From: Gammaproteobacteria bacterium
GTDB lineage: Bacteria; Pseudomonadota; Gammaproteobacteria; Pseudomonadales; UBA5518
Direction of reading: 5' to 3'
Length of the DNA stretch: 64,000 nucleotides
NCBI GenBank assembly: GCA_016705365.1
Contig: JADIYI010000006.1
Coordinates: 124,001-188,000, forward strand
The notes beneath the pieces are model-generated. The model did no database searches, had not been told where the DNA came from, and saw nothing but the letters and a program-made list of their open reading frames with translations. Numbering within the stretch: position 1 is the stretch's first letter; each line of letters opens with the position of its first letter. The position numbers and the translations under genes are program-made. Of this stretch, positions 53,979-62,332 are shown in pieces.

Positions 53979-55196
53979 ATGCGTGACTTTCTGAAATCGC
54001 TGAAATTGGCCAACGTCTGCTATGACATTCGCGGCCCCGTGCATGAGCGCGCCACGATCATGGAGGAAGAGGGTCACCGGATCCTCAAGCTCAATATCGG
54101 CAATCCCGCGCCTTTCGGATTCGAGGCGCCCGAGGAAATACTGGTGGACGTGATCCACAACATCCCGAAATCCCAGGGCTACTGCGACTCCCGGGGCCTC
54201 TACTCCGCACGCAAGGCCGTGATGCAGTACGCGCAGCAGATCCAGATCCCCAACGTCGAGGTCAACGATATCTACCTCGGCAACGGGGTCAGCGAGCTGA
54301 TCGTGATGGTCATGCAGGCACTTGCCAACGATGGCGACGAGATCCTGATACCTGCGCCCGATTATCCGTTGTGGACCGCCGCGACCACTCTTGCCGGCGG
54401 CACCGCGGTGCATTACCGCTGCGACGAGCAATCGGACTGGTACCCCGACATCGCCGATATCCGCGCCAGGATCAACCATCGCACCAAGGCGATACTGGTG
54501 ATCAACCCCAACAACCCGACCGGTGCGGTCTATCCGCGCGAGATACTCGAGCAGATCGTGGAACTCGCGATCGAGCACCAGCTGGTGATACTCGCCGACG
54601 AGATCTACGACAAGATTCTCTACGACGGCGTCGAGCACGTCGCGCTTGCCAGCCTCTCGCCCGAGCCGCTGTGCATCACCTTCAACGGGCTGTCGAAGGC
54701 CTACCGCCTGGCCGGATTTCGCTCGGGCTGGATGATCGTCTCCGGCGCCAAGCACAATGCCAGAGATTTCATCGAGGGGCTCGACATCCTCGCCTCGATG
54801 CGCCTGTGCGCCAACGTACCCGCCCAGCACGCGATCCAGACCGCGCTCGGCGGGTACCAGAGCATCAATGACCTGGTGCTGCCGGGTGGGCGCCTGCGCG
54901 AACAGCGCGATCGCGCCTGGGAACTGATCAACTCGATTCCGGGCCTGAGTTGCGTCAAGCCGCGCGGCGCGATCTACCTGTTCCCGCGCCTCGATCCGAA
55001 AGTGCACAAGGTGCTCGATGACGAGCGCCTGGTCTACGACCTGCTGGCGCAGGAAAAGATGCTGCTGGTTCAGGGCACGGCGTTCAACTGGGCCGAGCCC
55101 GATCATCTGCGGGTGGTATTCCTGCCGCGGGTCGAGGAGATCGAGGACGCGATGGGACGGCTGCAACGTTTCCTGGCGGGCTATGCCCAGGCCTGA
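53979..55196 (+). CDS. alaA: Glutamate-pyruvate aminotransferase (AlaA-like)
   Basis: A 405-residue class-I PLP aminotransferase making alanine from pyruvate and glutamate. The PLP lysine lies in FNGLSKAYRLAGFRSGWM, and NPNNPTGAVYP and LADEIYDKILYDG are conserved cofactor-site segments. The N-terminus MRDFLKSLKLANVCYDIRGP is characteristic of AlaA, which fixes the start at 53979. The gene is intact and convergent with the NAD-kinase-like gene seven bases away. Confidence 0.9.
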   Translation: MRDFLKSLKLANVCYDIRGPVHERATIMEEEGHRILKLNIGNPAPFGFEAPEEILVDVIHNIPKSQGYCDSRGLYSARKAVMQYAQQIQIPNVEVNDIYLGNGVSELIVMVMQALANDGDEILIPAPDYPLWTAATTLAGGTAVHYRCDEQSDWYPDIADIRARINHRTKAILVINPNNPTGAVYPREILEQIVELAIEHQLVILADEIYDKILYDGVEHVALASLSPEPLCITFNGLSKAYRLAGFRSGWMIVSGAKHNARDFIEGLDILASMRLCANVPAQHAIQTALGGYQSINDLVLPGGRLREQRDRAWELINSIPGLSCVKPRGAIYLFPRLDPKVHKVLDDERLVYDLLAQEKMLLVQGTAFNWAEPDHLRVVFLPRVEEIEDAMGRLQRFLAGYAQA

Positions 55197-55202
55197 GCGG
55201 AT

Positions 55203-56372
55203 CTAGTCAGACGGCGTCGCGCAATCGTCATAACCCAGCGGATACAGAATCGCGTCGCGGTACCCGGTGACTACCTGCATGTAGCGGTGCAGCGCCTGGT
55301 CGAGCGCGGGATCGTTGGTATCGACCAGCAGCGGCCGGCCCTGCAGCGCGCCGATCTTGCTCTTGGCGGCCACGATCACGATGTTGTCGATGCCGACGCG
55401 CCGGATCACCGCCGCGCTGATCTGCTGGTTGCCGCGTCCGAACACGTGGCCCTGCCCGCCGATCGCGGTGACCACGATGCGCGCGGAACCGCTGTGTTCG
55501 CGCAGCAACTCCAGCAGGCGTGCTTCGCCGGCATCGCGCGCGAGGCATTCACGATCGCGCACCACGTCGACGCCGAGCAGCGTACCGTCGATGCCGAGCA
55601 GTTCCTTGATCGCGAAGGTGGTGGTGCCCGGACCGAGAATGTACAACTGCCCGGGCTCCATCTCCTCGACGATCTGCGCGGCGATGTCCGCAATCGCCAG
55701 TTCCTCGACTTCCCGCCCGCCCACCTTGGTGTGCTGGACGTAGCGTCCCTCGGCCGGTACCCGCATCTCGCCGAAATGGCGCGAGTTCACCCGCCCGCCG
55801 CGAAAGGCATCCTCGTCGAGATCGCGCACCTCGCCCGGGGCGATATCCACCAGTGCGCCATCGATCAGCGCGCGCACGACTTCGCCCGCGGCCTCCGGGG
55901 ATACCGCGTAGACGCCGGAATGCATCTTCACTCCCGCCGGAATGCCGAGCACCGGCAAGCGCGATTCCACCACCGCGCAGAGATCGCGCGCGGTGCCATC
56001 GCCACCGGCGAAAAGCAGCAGGTCGACCGGGATCGCGCACAATGCGCGCGCCGCATCCTGGGTGTGCTGCGCCGTGGTGGGGCCGCTGACAGGGGGGCCG
56101 ACCACCTGCGCCTCGAAGCCTGCCGCGTGTGCGGCATCCATGCCCATGACTCCCGCAGCCGCATACAACTCGATGCGCGAGCGCAGCCCGGTGAGCATCG
56201 CAAGTGCACGCACCGCGCGCGCCTGCGCCCGTGGCTCGGCACCGCGCGCCCGCGCCTCGGCTACGATCGCCGCACCATCGCTGCCCTTCAGGCCCACTGC
56301 CCCGCCGATTCCGGCCAGTGGATTGACGATCAATCCGAGCCGGAACGGGCGCTCGCCCGGCCCCGGTTTCAT
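55203..56372 (-). CDS. ATP-NAD kinase family protein
   Basis: A 389-residue protein. LGLIVNPLAGIGGAVGLKGS starts the domain, LLLFAGGDGTARDL is the GGDG motif of NAD/diacylglycerol kinases, and GIPAGVKMHSGVYAVSP follows. The long C-terminal region (GPGTTTFAIKELLGIDGTLL) is typical of the AcoX-like group. The exact reaction is unknown, because the true NAD kinase is usually a separate gene. The ATG overlaps the stop of pdxB; it is the last gene of a seven-gene overlapping operon. Confidence 0.85.
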   Translation of the reverse strand: MKPGPGERPFRLGLIVNPLAGIGGAVGLKGSDGAAIVAEARARGAEPRAQARAVRALAMLTGLRSRIELYAAAGVMGMDAAHAAGFEAQVVGPPVSGPTTAQHTQDAARALCAIPVDLLLFAGGDGTARDLCAVVESRLPVLGIPAGVKMHSGVYAVSPEAAGEVVRALIDGALVDIAPGEVRDLDEDAFRGGRVNSRHFGEMRVPAEGRYVQHTKVGGREVEELAIADIAAQIVEEMEPGQLYILGPGTTTFAIKELLGIDGTLLGVDVVRDRECLARDAGEARLLELLREHSGSARIVVTAIGGQGHVFGRGNQQISAAVIRRVGIDNIVIVAAKSKIGALQGRPLLVDTNDPALDQALHRYMQVVTGYRDAILYPLGYDDCATPSD

Positions 56373-57475
56373 CCGTGGAAGCCTGCCGCAAGCAGTTGCG
56401 CGCGTTCGCTCTCGCGGGCACTGCCAATATGCCAGGCACCGAGCTCGCGCCGCGCCGGATAATCGCGCCGCAGGCGATCGAAACCGGTGGCGATATCCGC
56501 CGGCGTCGCAACCGCGAGCGCGCGCAGCTGCGCATCATCGGTGCGCGGGTCATAAGAGCCGAGCACCGCCTGCTGCCAGCCCGTCGCCTGCGCTGGCACC
56601 ACCCCGGCCGGCGGAAGTTGCAGCGCGGCGAAGCTCTCGAGCGGCGCCCCGCCCTGCAGGAAATCGCACAGCGCGCGGTAGACCTGCGCCACGCCGCGCA
56701 ACTTGCCATCCACCGCATAGCCCGCGATATGTGGCGTGCCGATCAGGGTGCGCGCGAGCAGCGCCGGCTCGATCCGCGGCTCGTGCTCCCACACATCGAG
56801 CACGACGCCGAGATCCGCGCGCGCGCGCAGCAATCCGAGCAGCGCGGCGTTGTCGACCACCGCGCCGCGTGCGGTGTTGATCAGCAGCGCCCGTGTGGCG
56901 AGGGCCTGCAACTGCGCGGCGCCGAGCAGGTATCGGGTCGGGTGATCGCCCTCGCTGGTGAGCGGCACATGGAGGCTCAGCACATCGCAGTCGAGCACCT
57001 CGTCGAAGGCGCAGGCCTCGGCAATGCCCTCGACAAACGGATCGTAAACACGACAGCTGATTCCAAGCGCCCGCAAGCGGCGCAACAGCCGCCCACCCAC
57101 ATTGCCGCAACCGACGATGCCGATGCGCCGCGAAGCGATGGATGCCGCATCCGGAAAACGCAATGCCAGCACGCCCAGCACATAATCCACCACCGAATCG
57201 GCATTGCTGCCGGGTGCATGCGCGAAGCGGATGCCGAGCGCATCCAGGTCCGCAAGACAGACATGATCGATGCCCGCGGTGGTACTGCCCACGAAGCGCA
57301 CCCGGCTGCCACGCAGCAGCGCCGCATCGATGCGCGTCACCGAGCGCACCACCAGGATATCGGCATCGCGCACCACGGCGGCGTTGATCGCGCGCCCCGG
57401 CAGGCGCTGCACCGCTCCAAACTGCGCGAACAGCTGGTCGGCGCCGGGAATGTTTTCGTCGACCACCAGCTTCAT
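56369..57475 (-). CDS. pdxB: 4-phosphoerythronate dehydrogenase PdxB
   Basis: A 368-residue D-2-hydroxyacid dehydrogenase of pyridoxal-phosphate biosynthesis. MKLVVDENIPGADQLFAQFG is the PdxB start, GIVGCGNVGGRLLRRL the NAD-binding motif and ALLINTARGAVVDNAALLG a conserved segment. A catalytic His is in GTPHIAGYAVDGK. The C-terminal PdxB-specific domain is present. The ATG at 57475 overlaps the exonuclease stop (ATGA). The gene is intact. Confidence 0.92.
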   Translation of the reverse strand: MKLVVDENIPGADQLFAQFGAVQRLPGRAINAAVVRDADILVVRSVTRIDAALLRGSRVRFVGSTTAGIDHVCLADLDALGIRFAHAPGSNADSVVDYVLGVLALRFPDAASIASRRIGIVGCGNVGGRLLRRLRALGISCRVYDPFVEGIAEACAFDEVLDCDVLSLHVPLTSEGDHPTRYLLGAAQLQALATRALLINTARGAVVDNAALLGLLRARADLGVVLDVWEHEPRIEPALLARTLIGTPHIAGYAVDGKLRGVAQVYRALCDFLQGGAPLESFAALQLPPAGVVPAQATGWQQAVLGSYDPRTDDAQLRALAVATPADIATGFDRLRRDYPARRELGAWHIGSARESERAQLLAAGFHG

Positions 57476-58368
57476 TGCCATCCGGCCCCCACGCCCTGCA
57501 CCCGCGTCCTGAAACCTGCGTCGAGGCCGTGCTCCTCGACGAATGCCACCAGCGCCGGTACCTCCGGTGCCTGGCGTTCGAAAGCCGGCAGCGCGGCTTC
57601 GCCAGCGAGCTCCCCGCAAAGGCAGGTGAGCCGATGCGCCATGCGGATCTGCGCCGCGTGCGCCTCCAGTGCCGCCGCGGTGCGCGCCGCCCCGCGACGC
57701 CGCGAGTTCGCGATTTCCCCGGTGGCACCGAGAATGGCCTCGATATCGGGGTAGTCCTGCAGCAACGCGGTCGCGGTCTTGATGCCGATCCCGGGCACTC
57801 CGGGAATATCGTCGATCGCATCGCCGGTCAGCGCCAGCAGATCGGGCACCTGCGCGGGACGTATCCCGTGGCGCGCCCGATACGCCTCGTGCCCCAGCGG
57901 CTCGCCGCCCGGAAAATCCCACAGCAGATCGCCATCTGTCTGCAGCAGTTGCCCCAGGTCCTTGTCGCGGCTGAGCACCACGCTGCTCAATCCGAGCGCC
58001 CGCGCCTGTACCGCCGCGGCGGCCAGCAGATCATCGGCCTCGTAACGCTTGCTCGCCACGCAGCCGATGCCGAGCAGCCGGGTGAACTCGCGGCAGGCCT
58101 CGAGTTGGAACGCGAGTGGCGCGTCGGGCAGCACCCGGCGGTTCTTGTAGCCGGGATGGATCTCGTTGCGAAAGCAGCCGCCGAGGCTCTCGTCGAAAGC
58201 GGCCAGCACCCGCAGCGGCTGCTCGCGCTCCAGCAGATCGAGCAGGAACGAGGCGTAGCCGCGCAGCGCATGGGTCGTGAAGCCATTGCGCGCATGCCAG
58301 CGTTCGGGCAGCGAAAAATAGGCGCGAAAGATATAGATCGAGGCATCGATCAGGTACGCCCGCCTCAC
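57472..58368 (-). CDS. 5'-3' exonuclease / flap endonuclease-like (Xni-type)
   Basis: A 298-residue protein of the PolI 5'-nuclease family. RAYLIDASIYIFRAYFSLPE carries the first metal-binding Asp. ASKRYEADDLLAAAA and VVLSRDKDLGQLLQ hold further acidic ligands. LTGDAIDDIPGVPGIGIKTA is the helix-hairpin-helix segment. It removes RNA/DNA flaps. The start is GTG at 58368, overlapping the epmC stop (GTGA). The gene is intact. Confidence 0.88.
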   Translation of the reverse strand: MRRAYLIDASIYIFRAYFSLPERWHARNGFTTHALRGYASFLLDLLEREQPLRVLAAFDESLGGCFRNEIHPGYKNRRVLPDAPLAFQLEACREFTRLLGIGCVASKRYEADDLLAAAAVQARALGLSSVVLSRDKDLGQLLQTDGDLLWDFPGGEPLGHEAYRARHGIRPAQVPDLLALTGDAIDDIPGVPGIGIKTATALLQDYPDIEAILGATGEIANSRRRGAARTAAALEAHAAQIRMAHRLTCLCGELAGEAALPAFERQAPEVPALVAFVEEHGLDAGFRTRVQGVGAGWQ

Positions 58369-58976
58369 TGGCAGCTGTCCGCTGCGAGCAGACGCGTGGC
58401 GACGTAGTGTGCGGCGTCCGGCGCGGCCTGCCCGCCCCGCCACCGGCACAGCGCGGCGTGGAACAGCCGCGCGCGCGGCGGCATTCCACGCACGCAGTAA
58501 TCGCGCGCGGCCGCCGCGATTGCGTGCACAAAAGCGCCGGGGTCGTGCGCGGCGCCGCCGAGATTGTCGATGCTGGGGCGGAACACCGCGCCACAGGCCT
58601 CGCTGAGCAACCATTCGAGGGCCTGCGGGCGGGCCTCGAGACGTTCGAACTCGGCCTGCCGGAGCGCATCGCGCCCGTCGGGTGTGTACCAGTAGCCATA
58701 ATCGAGCTCGCGGCGCCGGGCGCTGCCGGCAATGCACCAGTGGGCGATTTCGTGCAGCGCACTGGCCACGTAATCGTGGCGAAAGATGATGCGCGCCCTG
58801 GCGTGTGCGCAATCCGCCGGCACGTAGAGCGGCTCCTCACCGCCCGCGACCAGGCAGGTGTTCTCGCTCGCGCCGAACAACTCATCGAACAATGCGCACA
58901 GTTGCCGCGCATCGGGTGCCGCGACGCCGGGCGCCGGGCCCTCAGCCCTGCTTGCGGATGCGGTAGCTGTACTCGC
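58365..58976 (-). CDS. epmC: Elongation factor P hydroxylase EpmC (YfcM)
   Basis: A 203-residue protein. IFRHDYVASALHEIAHWCIA contains the metal-binding HExxH-like motif of EpmC, and RRRELDYGYWYTPDGRDA and EWLLSEACGAVF follow. EpmC hydroxylates beta-lysylated EF-P. I choose the ATG at 58976, which has AGGA upstream, and it overlaps the end of tusA by 35 bases. epmB lies at 44055. The gene is intact. Confidence 0.9.
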   Translation of the reverse strand, partial: ASTATASASRAEGPAPGVAAPDARQLCALFDELFGASENTCLVAGGEEPLYVPADCAHARARIIFRHDYVASALHEIAHWCIAGSARRRELDYGYWYTPDGRDALRQAEFERLEARPQALEWLLSEACGAVFRPSIDNLGGAAHDPGAFVHAIAAAARDYCVRGMPPRARLFHAALCRWRGGQAAPDAAHYVATRLLAADSCQ

Positions 58977-59175
58977 CATCGCGTTCCTCGTCGGCGAGCA
59001 GTTCATGGCCCAGAAACTCGCAGAAACGGCTGATATCCCGGCGCGTGGAGGGATCGGTGGCCAGCACCGTGACCACATCATCGGGCGCCATGTCGCGGAT
59101 GCGGTTGTGCAGCATCATCAGCGGCTCCGGGCAGAACAGCCCGCGCGTATCGAGCGTGGTTTCCACGACGCTCAC
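58942..59175 (-). CDS. tusA: Sulfur carrier protein TusA
   Basis: A 77-residue protein with LDTRGLFCPEPLMMLHNRIR, where the cysteine in the CPxP motif carries persulfide sulfur. It relays sulfur from IscS towards tRNA 2-thiouridine (MnmA) and other pathways. The start is GTG at 59175, overlapping the YheU stop (GTGA). The gene is intact. Confidence 0.9.
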   Translation of the reverse strand: MSVVETTLDTRGLFCPEPLMMLHNRIRDMAPDDVVTVLATDPSTRRDISRFCEFLGHELLADEERDGEYSYRIRKQG

Positions 59176-59432
59176 CCTGCCTGCCCGTCGCTGGCCAGCA
59201 CGCACCGCCGCGCGGCCTCGGCGCGCGTGAACAGTTGGCAGGTGGACAGATCGGTATCGAAAAACACTTGCACCTCGGCGCGTTCGAGCTGGCGGCGGAT
59301 CTGCGCGACCTTGGTCGCCAGTTCCACCTCCCGCTCGCCGTATTCGGTTCCCTCGCGGGTCGCGAATTCCTCGATCACTCCGTCGAGCGTGGCGGCGGAG
59401 AGCTCGCGCCACGGTATCTCGACATGGCTCAC
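59172..59432 (-). CDS. yheU: YheU family (UPF0270) protein
   Basis: An 86-residue protein. VEIPWRELSAATLDGVIEEF and ATREGTEYGERE are the UPF0270 signature. The function is unknown. The start is GTG at 59432, overlapping the methyltransferase stop (GTGA); the stop overlaps the tusA start. It is normally a short soluble protein of about 70-85 residues, as here. Confidence 0.88.
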   Translation of the reverse strand: MSHVEIPWRELSAATLDGVIEEFATREGTEYGEREVELATKVAQIRRQLERAEVQVFFDTDLSTCQLFTRAEAARRCVLASDGQAG

Positions 59433-60256
59433 TGCGCGGGCTTGCGCAAACGCAGGGTCATGCGATCGCTCTCGCCGATTTCGAGGTACATGGCGCGGTC
59501 CTGTTCGCCCAGCGCGAGCCGCGGCGGCAGGGTCCAGACCCCTTTGGGGTGATCGTGCGTGTCAGCCGGATTGGCATTGATCTCGCTGCTCTGCTCGAGC
59601 ACGAAACCCGCAGCCGTGGCCGCCTCGATCACCATCGCCTCGGCCATATAGCCCGACTCGATGCTCTGCTCGCGGCTGGTCCCGGTGGCGGCGCGGTGCT
59701 CCACGATTCCCAGCACCCCACCCGGCTTCAGTGCCGCGAATGCCGCCTTCATGACGTTGAGCTCGTTGCCCTCGGGTTTCAGCCAATTGTGGACGTTGCG
59801 AAACGTCAGCACCATGTCGGCGCTGCCCGCGGGAGCAATCGCAAGCGCACCTGGCGGCGCCAGTTCGGTCACCACCACGCGATCATAGACCGCAGGGTTT
59901 GCCGCCAGCTTGTCCCTGAACGCCGCCAGTCCCTTGCGGAAATACTCGATATCCGAGTTCGCGGCAAAATGCGCGGCGTAGAGTTTGCCATTGTCGCGCA
60001 GGTACGGCGCCAGGATCTCGGTGTACCAGCCGCCACCCGGCCACAGCTCGACCACGGTCATATCGGGTTTCAGGCCAAAGAACGCAAGGGTTTCGGCGGG
60101 ATGGCGATAGACATCGCGCGCCCGGTTCTCGGCACTGCGCTGATCGCCGGCCAGTACCGCATCGAAATCCGATGCCGCGTGACTGAACATGCAGAAACTC
60201 ATCGCGATCGCCGCGCCTGCGGCCAGCCGGCGAATGGCCTGCGGGGAATATTTCAT
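59429..60256 (-). CDS. Exported class I SAM-dependent methyltransferase-like protein
   Basis: A 275-residue protein with a signal peptide (AAGAAIAMSFCMFSHAASDF). A Rossmann methyltransferase core follows: VVELWPGGGWYTEILAPYLR binds the cofactor, and LTFRNVHNWLKPEG and LKPGGVLGIVEHRA come later. Similar periplasmic methyltransferase-like proteins are common in Gammaproteobacteria, but substrates are unknown, and SAM supply outside the cytoplasm is a puzzle. It is the first gene of the overlapping operon leading to the NAD-kinase-like gene. Confidence 0.82.
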   Translation of the reverse strand: MKYSPQAIRRLAAGAAIAMSFCMFSHAASDFDAVLAGDQRSAENRARDVYRHPAETLAFFGLKPDMTVVELWPGGGWYTEILAPYLRDNGKLYAAHFAANSDIEYFRKGLAAFRDKLAANPAVYDRVVVTELAPPGALAIAPAGSADMVLTFRNVHNWLKPEGNELNVMKAAFAALKPGGVLGIVEHRAATGTSREQSIESGYMAEAMVIEAATAAGFVLEQSSEINANPADTHDHPKGVWTLPPRLALGEQDRAMYLEIGESDRMTLRLRKPAQ

Positions 60257-60367
60257 GTCGCTCTCCTGTTGCTGACGGTGTCGGGCACGCTGCGCGGCGC
60301 AATGCGAACGCGCAGGTGTGACGGCCTGCTATTATACCGGCCTTGAACGGCTACGGGGCACCGCGCC

Positions 60368-60889
60368 ATGCAGATCCATATGCTGATCAGCTTTATCGCC
60401 GATGATCGCCCGGGGCTAGTCAAGAGCCTCTCGGAGGTGGTCAATGCGCACCAGGGCAACTGGCTCGAAAGCCGGATGGCAAAACTCTCGGGAAAATTTG
60501 CCGGCGTGGTGCGCGTCGCGGTGCCCGAGGAGCGCGTCGGGGAGTTCGACGGCGCCTTGCAGTCACTGGGCAACGAAGGACTCACCCTGCGTCTCGAGAC
60601 CTGTCCGGATACACCGGTAGCTGCCGACCTTGTCCCGTACCGGCTGGAAATACTCGGTCACGACCGCCCGGGTATCGTGCATGAATTCTCCGCCGCGCTG
60701 GCGCGTCGCCATATCAATGTCTTCGATTTGCGCAGCGACATCACCAGCGCCGCAATGAGCGCGGACCCGCTGTTCACCGCGGTTGCGAGTTTCCATGCGC
60801 CCGCCGATCTCGATATCGACGAGCTGCGCGACCAACTCGAGGCGATTGCCGATGAGTTGCTGCTCGAGTACACCCTGAGCGCGCTCTGA
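60368..60889 (+). CDS. gcvR: Glycine cleavage system regulator GcvR-like (two ACT domains)
   Basis: A 173-residue protein with two ACT domains: LISFIADDRPGLVKSLSEVV at the start and RLEILGHDRPGIVHEFSAAL from about residue 95. This arrangement is typical of GcvR, which modulates GcvA in glycine-dependent control. Some such proteins have other regulatory roles. It is the only plus-strand gene between two minus-strand operons. The gene is intact. Confidence 0.85.
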   Translation: MQIHMLISFIADDRPGLVKSLSEVVNAHQGNWLESRMAKLSGKFAGVVRVAVPEERVGEFDGALQSLGNEGLTLRLETCPDTPVAADLVPYRLEILGHDRPGIVHEFSAALARRHINVFDLRSDITSAAMSADPLFTAVASFHAPADLDIDELRDQLEAIADELLLEYTLSAL

Positions 60890-60890
60890 G

Positions 60891-61103
60891 CTAGCGGCGA
60901 CCGCGGTGCCGCAGCCAGCCCAGCAAAGCCGCGGCCGGCAGCGCGGCGAGAATCATCACGCCGATCAACAGCAGGGTTTTCAGGAAGAAGCGCCCGATTT
61001 CCACCGGATCCATATCGAAGCTGTACAGCGCCGACGCCACCAGGCAGGCCAGCGCGATCAGCCCGAAAATCAGGGTGCGGTTGGTACGCAAAAGACGAAA
61101 CAT
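60891..61103 (-). CDS. Small membrane protein of unknown function
   Basis: A 70-residue protein with two membrane helices (TLIFGLIALACLVASALYSF and FFLKTLLLIGVMILAALPAA) and a basic C-terminus. The ATG at 61103 has GGGAG upstream. It follows the MFS gene by 20 bases and is probably co-transcribed. I do not recognise a family. Confidence 0.68.
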   Translation of the reverse strand: MFRLLRTNRTLIFGLIALACLVASALYSFDMDPVEIGRFFLKTLLLIGVMILAALPAAALLGWLRHRGRR

Positions 61104-61123
61104 TCTGTTCTCCCGTTCAGCGA

Positions 61124-62332
61124 TCATCTGGCTGCTGCTTGACCGGGCGCCAGCTCGCCATCGCCGAAGCCCGGATTGTCCACCAGCGCACCGTGCACCG
61201 CCACACGCACCAGCCACCAGCCAAGCAGCGCTGCCGCCGCGGCCAGCATGAAGGCCAGCATCGGACTCAGTTCCCACGCGAAACCGCTCAGCAGGGCACC
61301 AAGCGCCCCGCCCGCACCAAAACTCACGGCGCTGTAGAGTGCCTGCCCCTGCCCCTGGTGTCCATGTCCGAAATGACGCCGCACCAGTTCCACGCCCGCG
61401 GAATGAAAGCTGCCGAAAGTCGCCGCATGCAGGCATTGCGCAATCAGTAACACCCACAGCTTGCCCGCGCCGAGGCCAATCATCAGCCAGCGCAATGCCG
61501 CAAGCAACAGGCTGGCCATCAGGATGTCGCGCAGGCTGAAGCGCATCAGCAAGCGGTGAGCCAGCGCGAACACGCCGATTTCCGCCACCACCCCGAGCGC
61601 CCAGAACTGCCCGATCGCACCACGACTGAAGCCGTGCTGGTCGAGCAGCAGGCTGAAAAAGCCGTAATACGGCGCGTGCGAGAACTGCAACAGGAAGGCA
61701 GCGGCAAGAAACGCCAGCACCACGCGCTGGCGCAACAACGCAACCAGCCCTCCGGGAGCCGGACGGCGCTCGATGCTGCCGGGATCGCGTATCGCAAAAC
61801 TTCCAAGTGCGATCAGCGCCAGCAGCAATGCCAGCAGCCACGGCAGCTGGCCCACGCTCAGGTGATCGAACAGGACCCCCGAGAGCGCGACCGCCAGCAC
61901 GAAACTCACCGAGCCCCACAGCCGTACCAGCCCGTAGCGGTGCACCGCGGTGCGCATCGAGGCGAGGGTGATGACTTCGTACTGGGCAAGAATCGCATTC
62001 CAGAAGAAGGTATGCAGCGTGGCCATCGCGATCACCCAGGGCAGGTCCTGGCGCCACACCAGGCTGGCCAGCGACGCGAATGCGCCGATCGCGCCCCCGC
62101 GGATGATCAGCAGCCGCCGGCCACCTCGATCGGCCAGCCAGCCCCAGAAATTCGGCGCCACGATGCGCGCGCTCGCCATCATTGCCAGCACCGCGCCGAT
62201 CGCCGCGGCACCGAGCCCGGCCGCCTCGAGATACAGCGCCCAGTACGGCACCATCGCGCCGAGAAACGCGAAGTAGAGGAAATAGAAAGAGGAAAGGCGC
62301 CAATACGGATAGCTGGCGCTCTCCGTGCTCAT
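61124..62332 (-). CDS. MFS transporter (PPP/HcaT-like)
   Basis: A 402-residue protein with twelve membrane helices. SFYFLYFAFLGAMVPYWALY is the typical N-terminal segment of the 3-phenylpropionate transporter-like group, and FWGWLADRGGRRLLIIRGG is the MFS loop 2-3 motif. The ATG at 62332 overlaps the aroC stop (ATGA). In Pseudomonas-type genomes this transporter regularly follows aroC. The substrate is unknown. The gene is intact. Confidence 0.88.
   Translation of the reverse strand: MSTESASYPYWRLSSFYFLYFAFLGAMVPYWALYLEAAGLGAAAIGAVLAMMASARIVAPNFWGWLADRGGRRLLIIRGGAIGAFASLASLVWRQDLPWVIAMATLHTFFWNAILAQYEVITLASMRTAVHRYGLVRLWGSVSFVLAVALSGVLFDHLSVGQLPWLLALLLALIALGSFAIRDPGSIERRPAPGGLVALLRQRVVLAFLAAAFLLQFSHAPYYGFFSLLLDQHGFSRGAIGQFWALGVVAEIGVFALAHRLLMRFSLRDILMASLLLAALRWLMIGLGAGKLWVLLIAQCLHAATFGSFHSAGVELVRRHFGHGHQGQGQALYSAVSFGAGGALGALLSGFAWELSPMLAFMLAAAAALLGWWLVRVAVHGALVDNPGFGDGELAPGQAAAR

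Noticed and set aside
60257..60367. Glycine riboswitch before gcvR
   Set aside because: The gap is only about 110 bases and shows none of the conserved aptamer cores I would expect.
61104..62303. Long minus-strand frame in front of the 70-residue membrane protein
   Set aside because: It overlaps the MFS transporter gene in another frame on the same strand. The transporter shows clear family motifs, so this is only a high-GC shadow.
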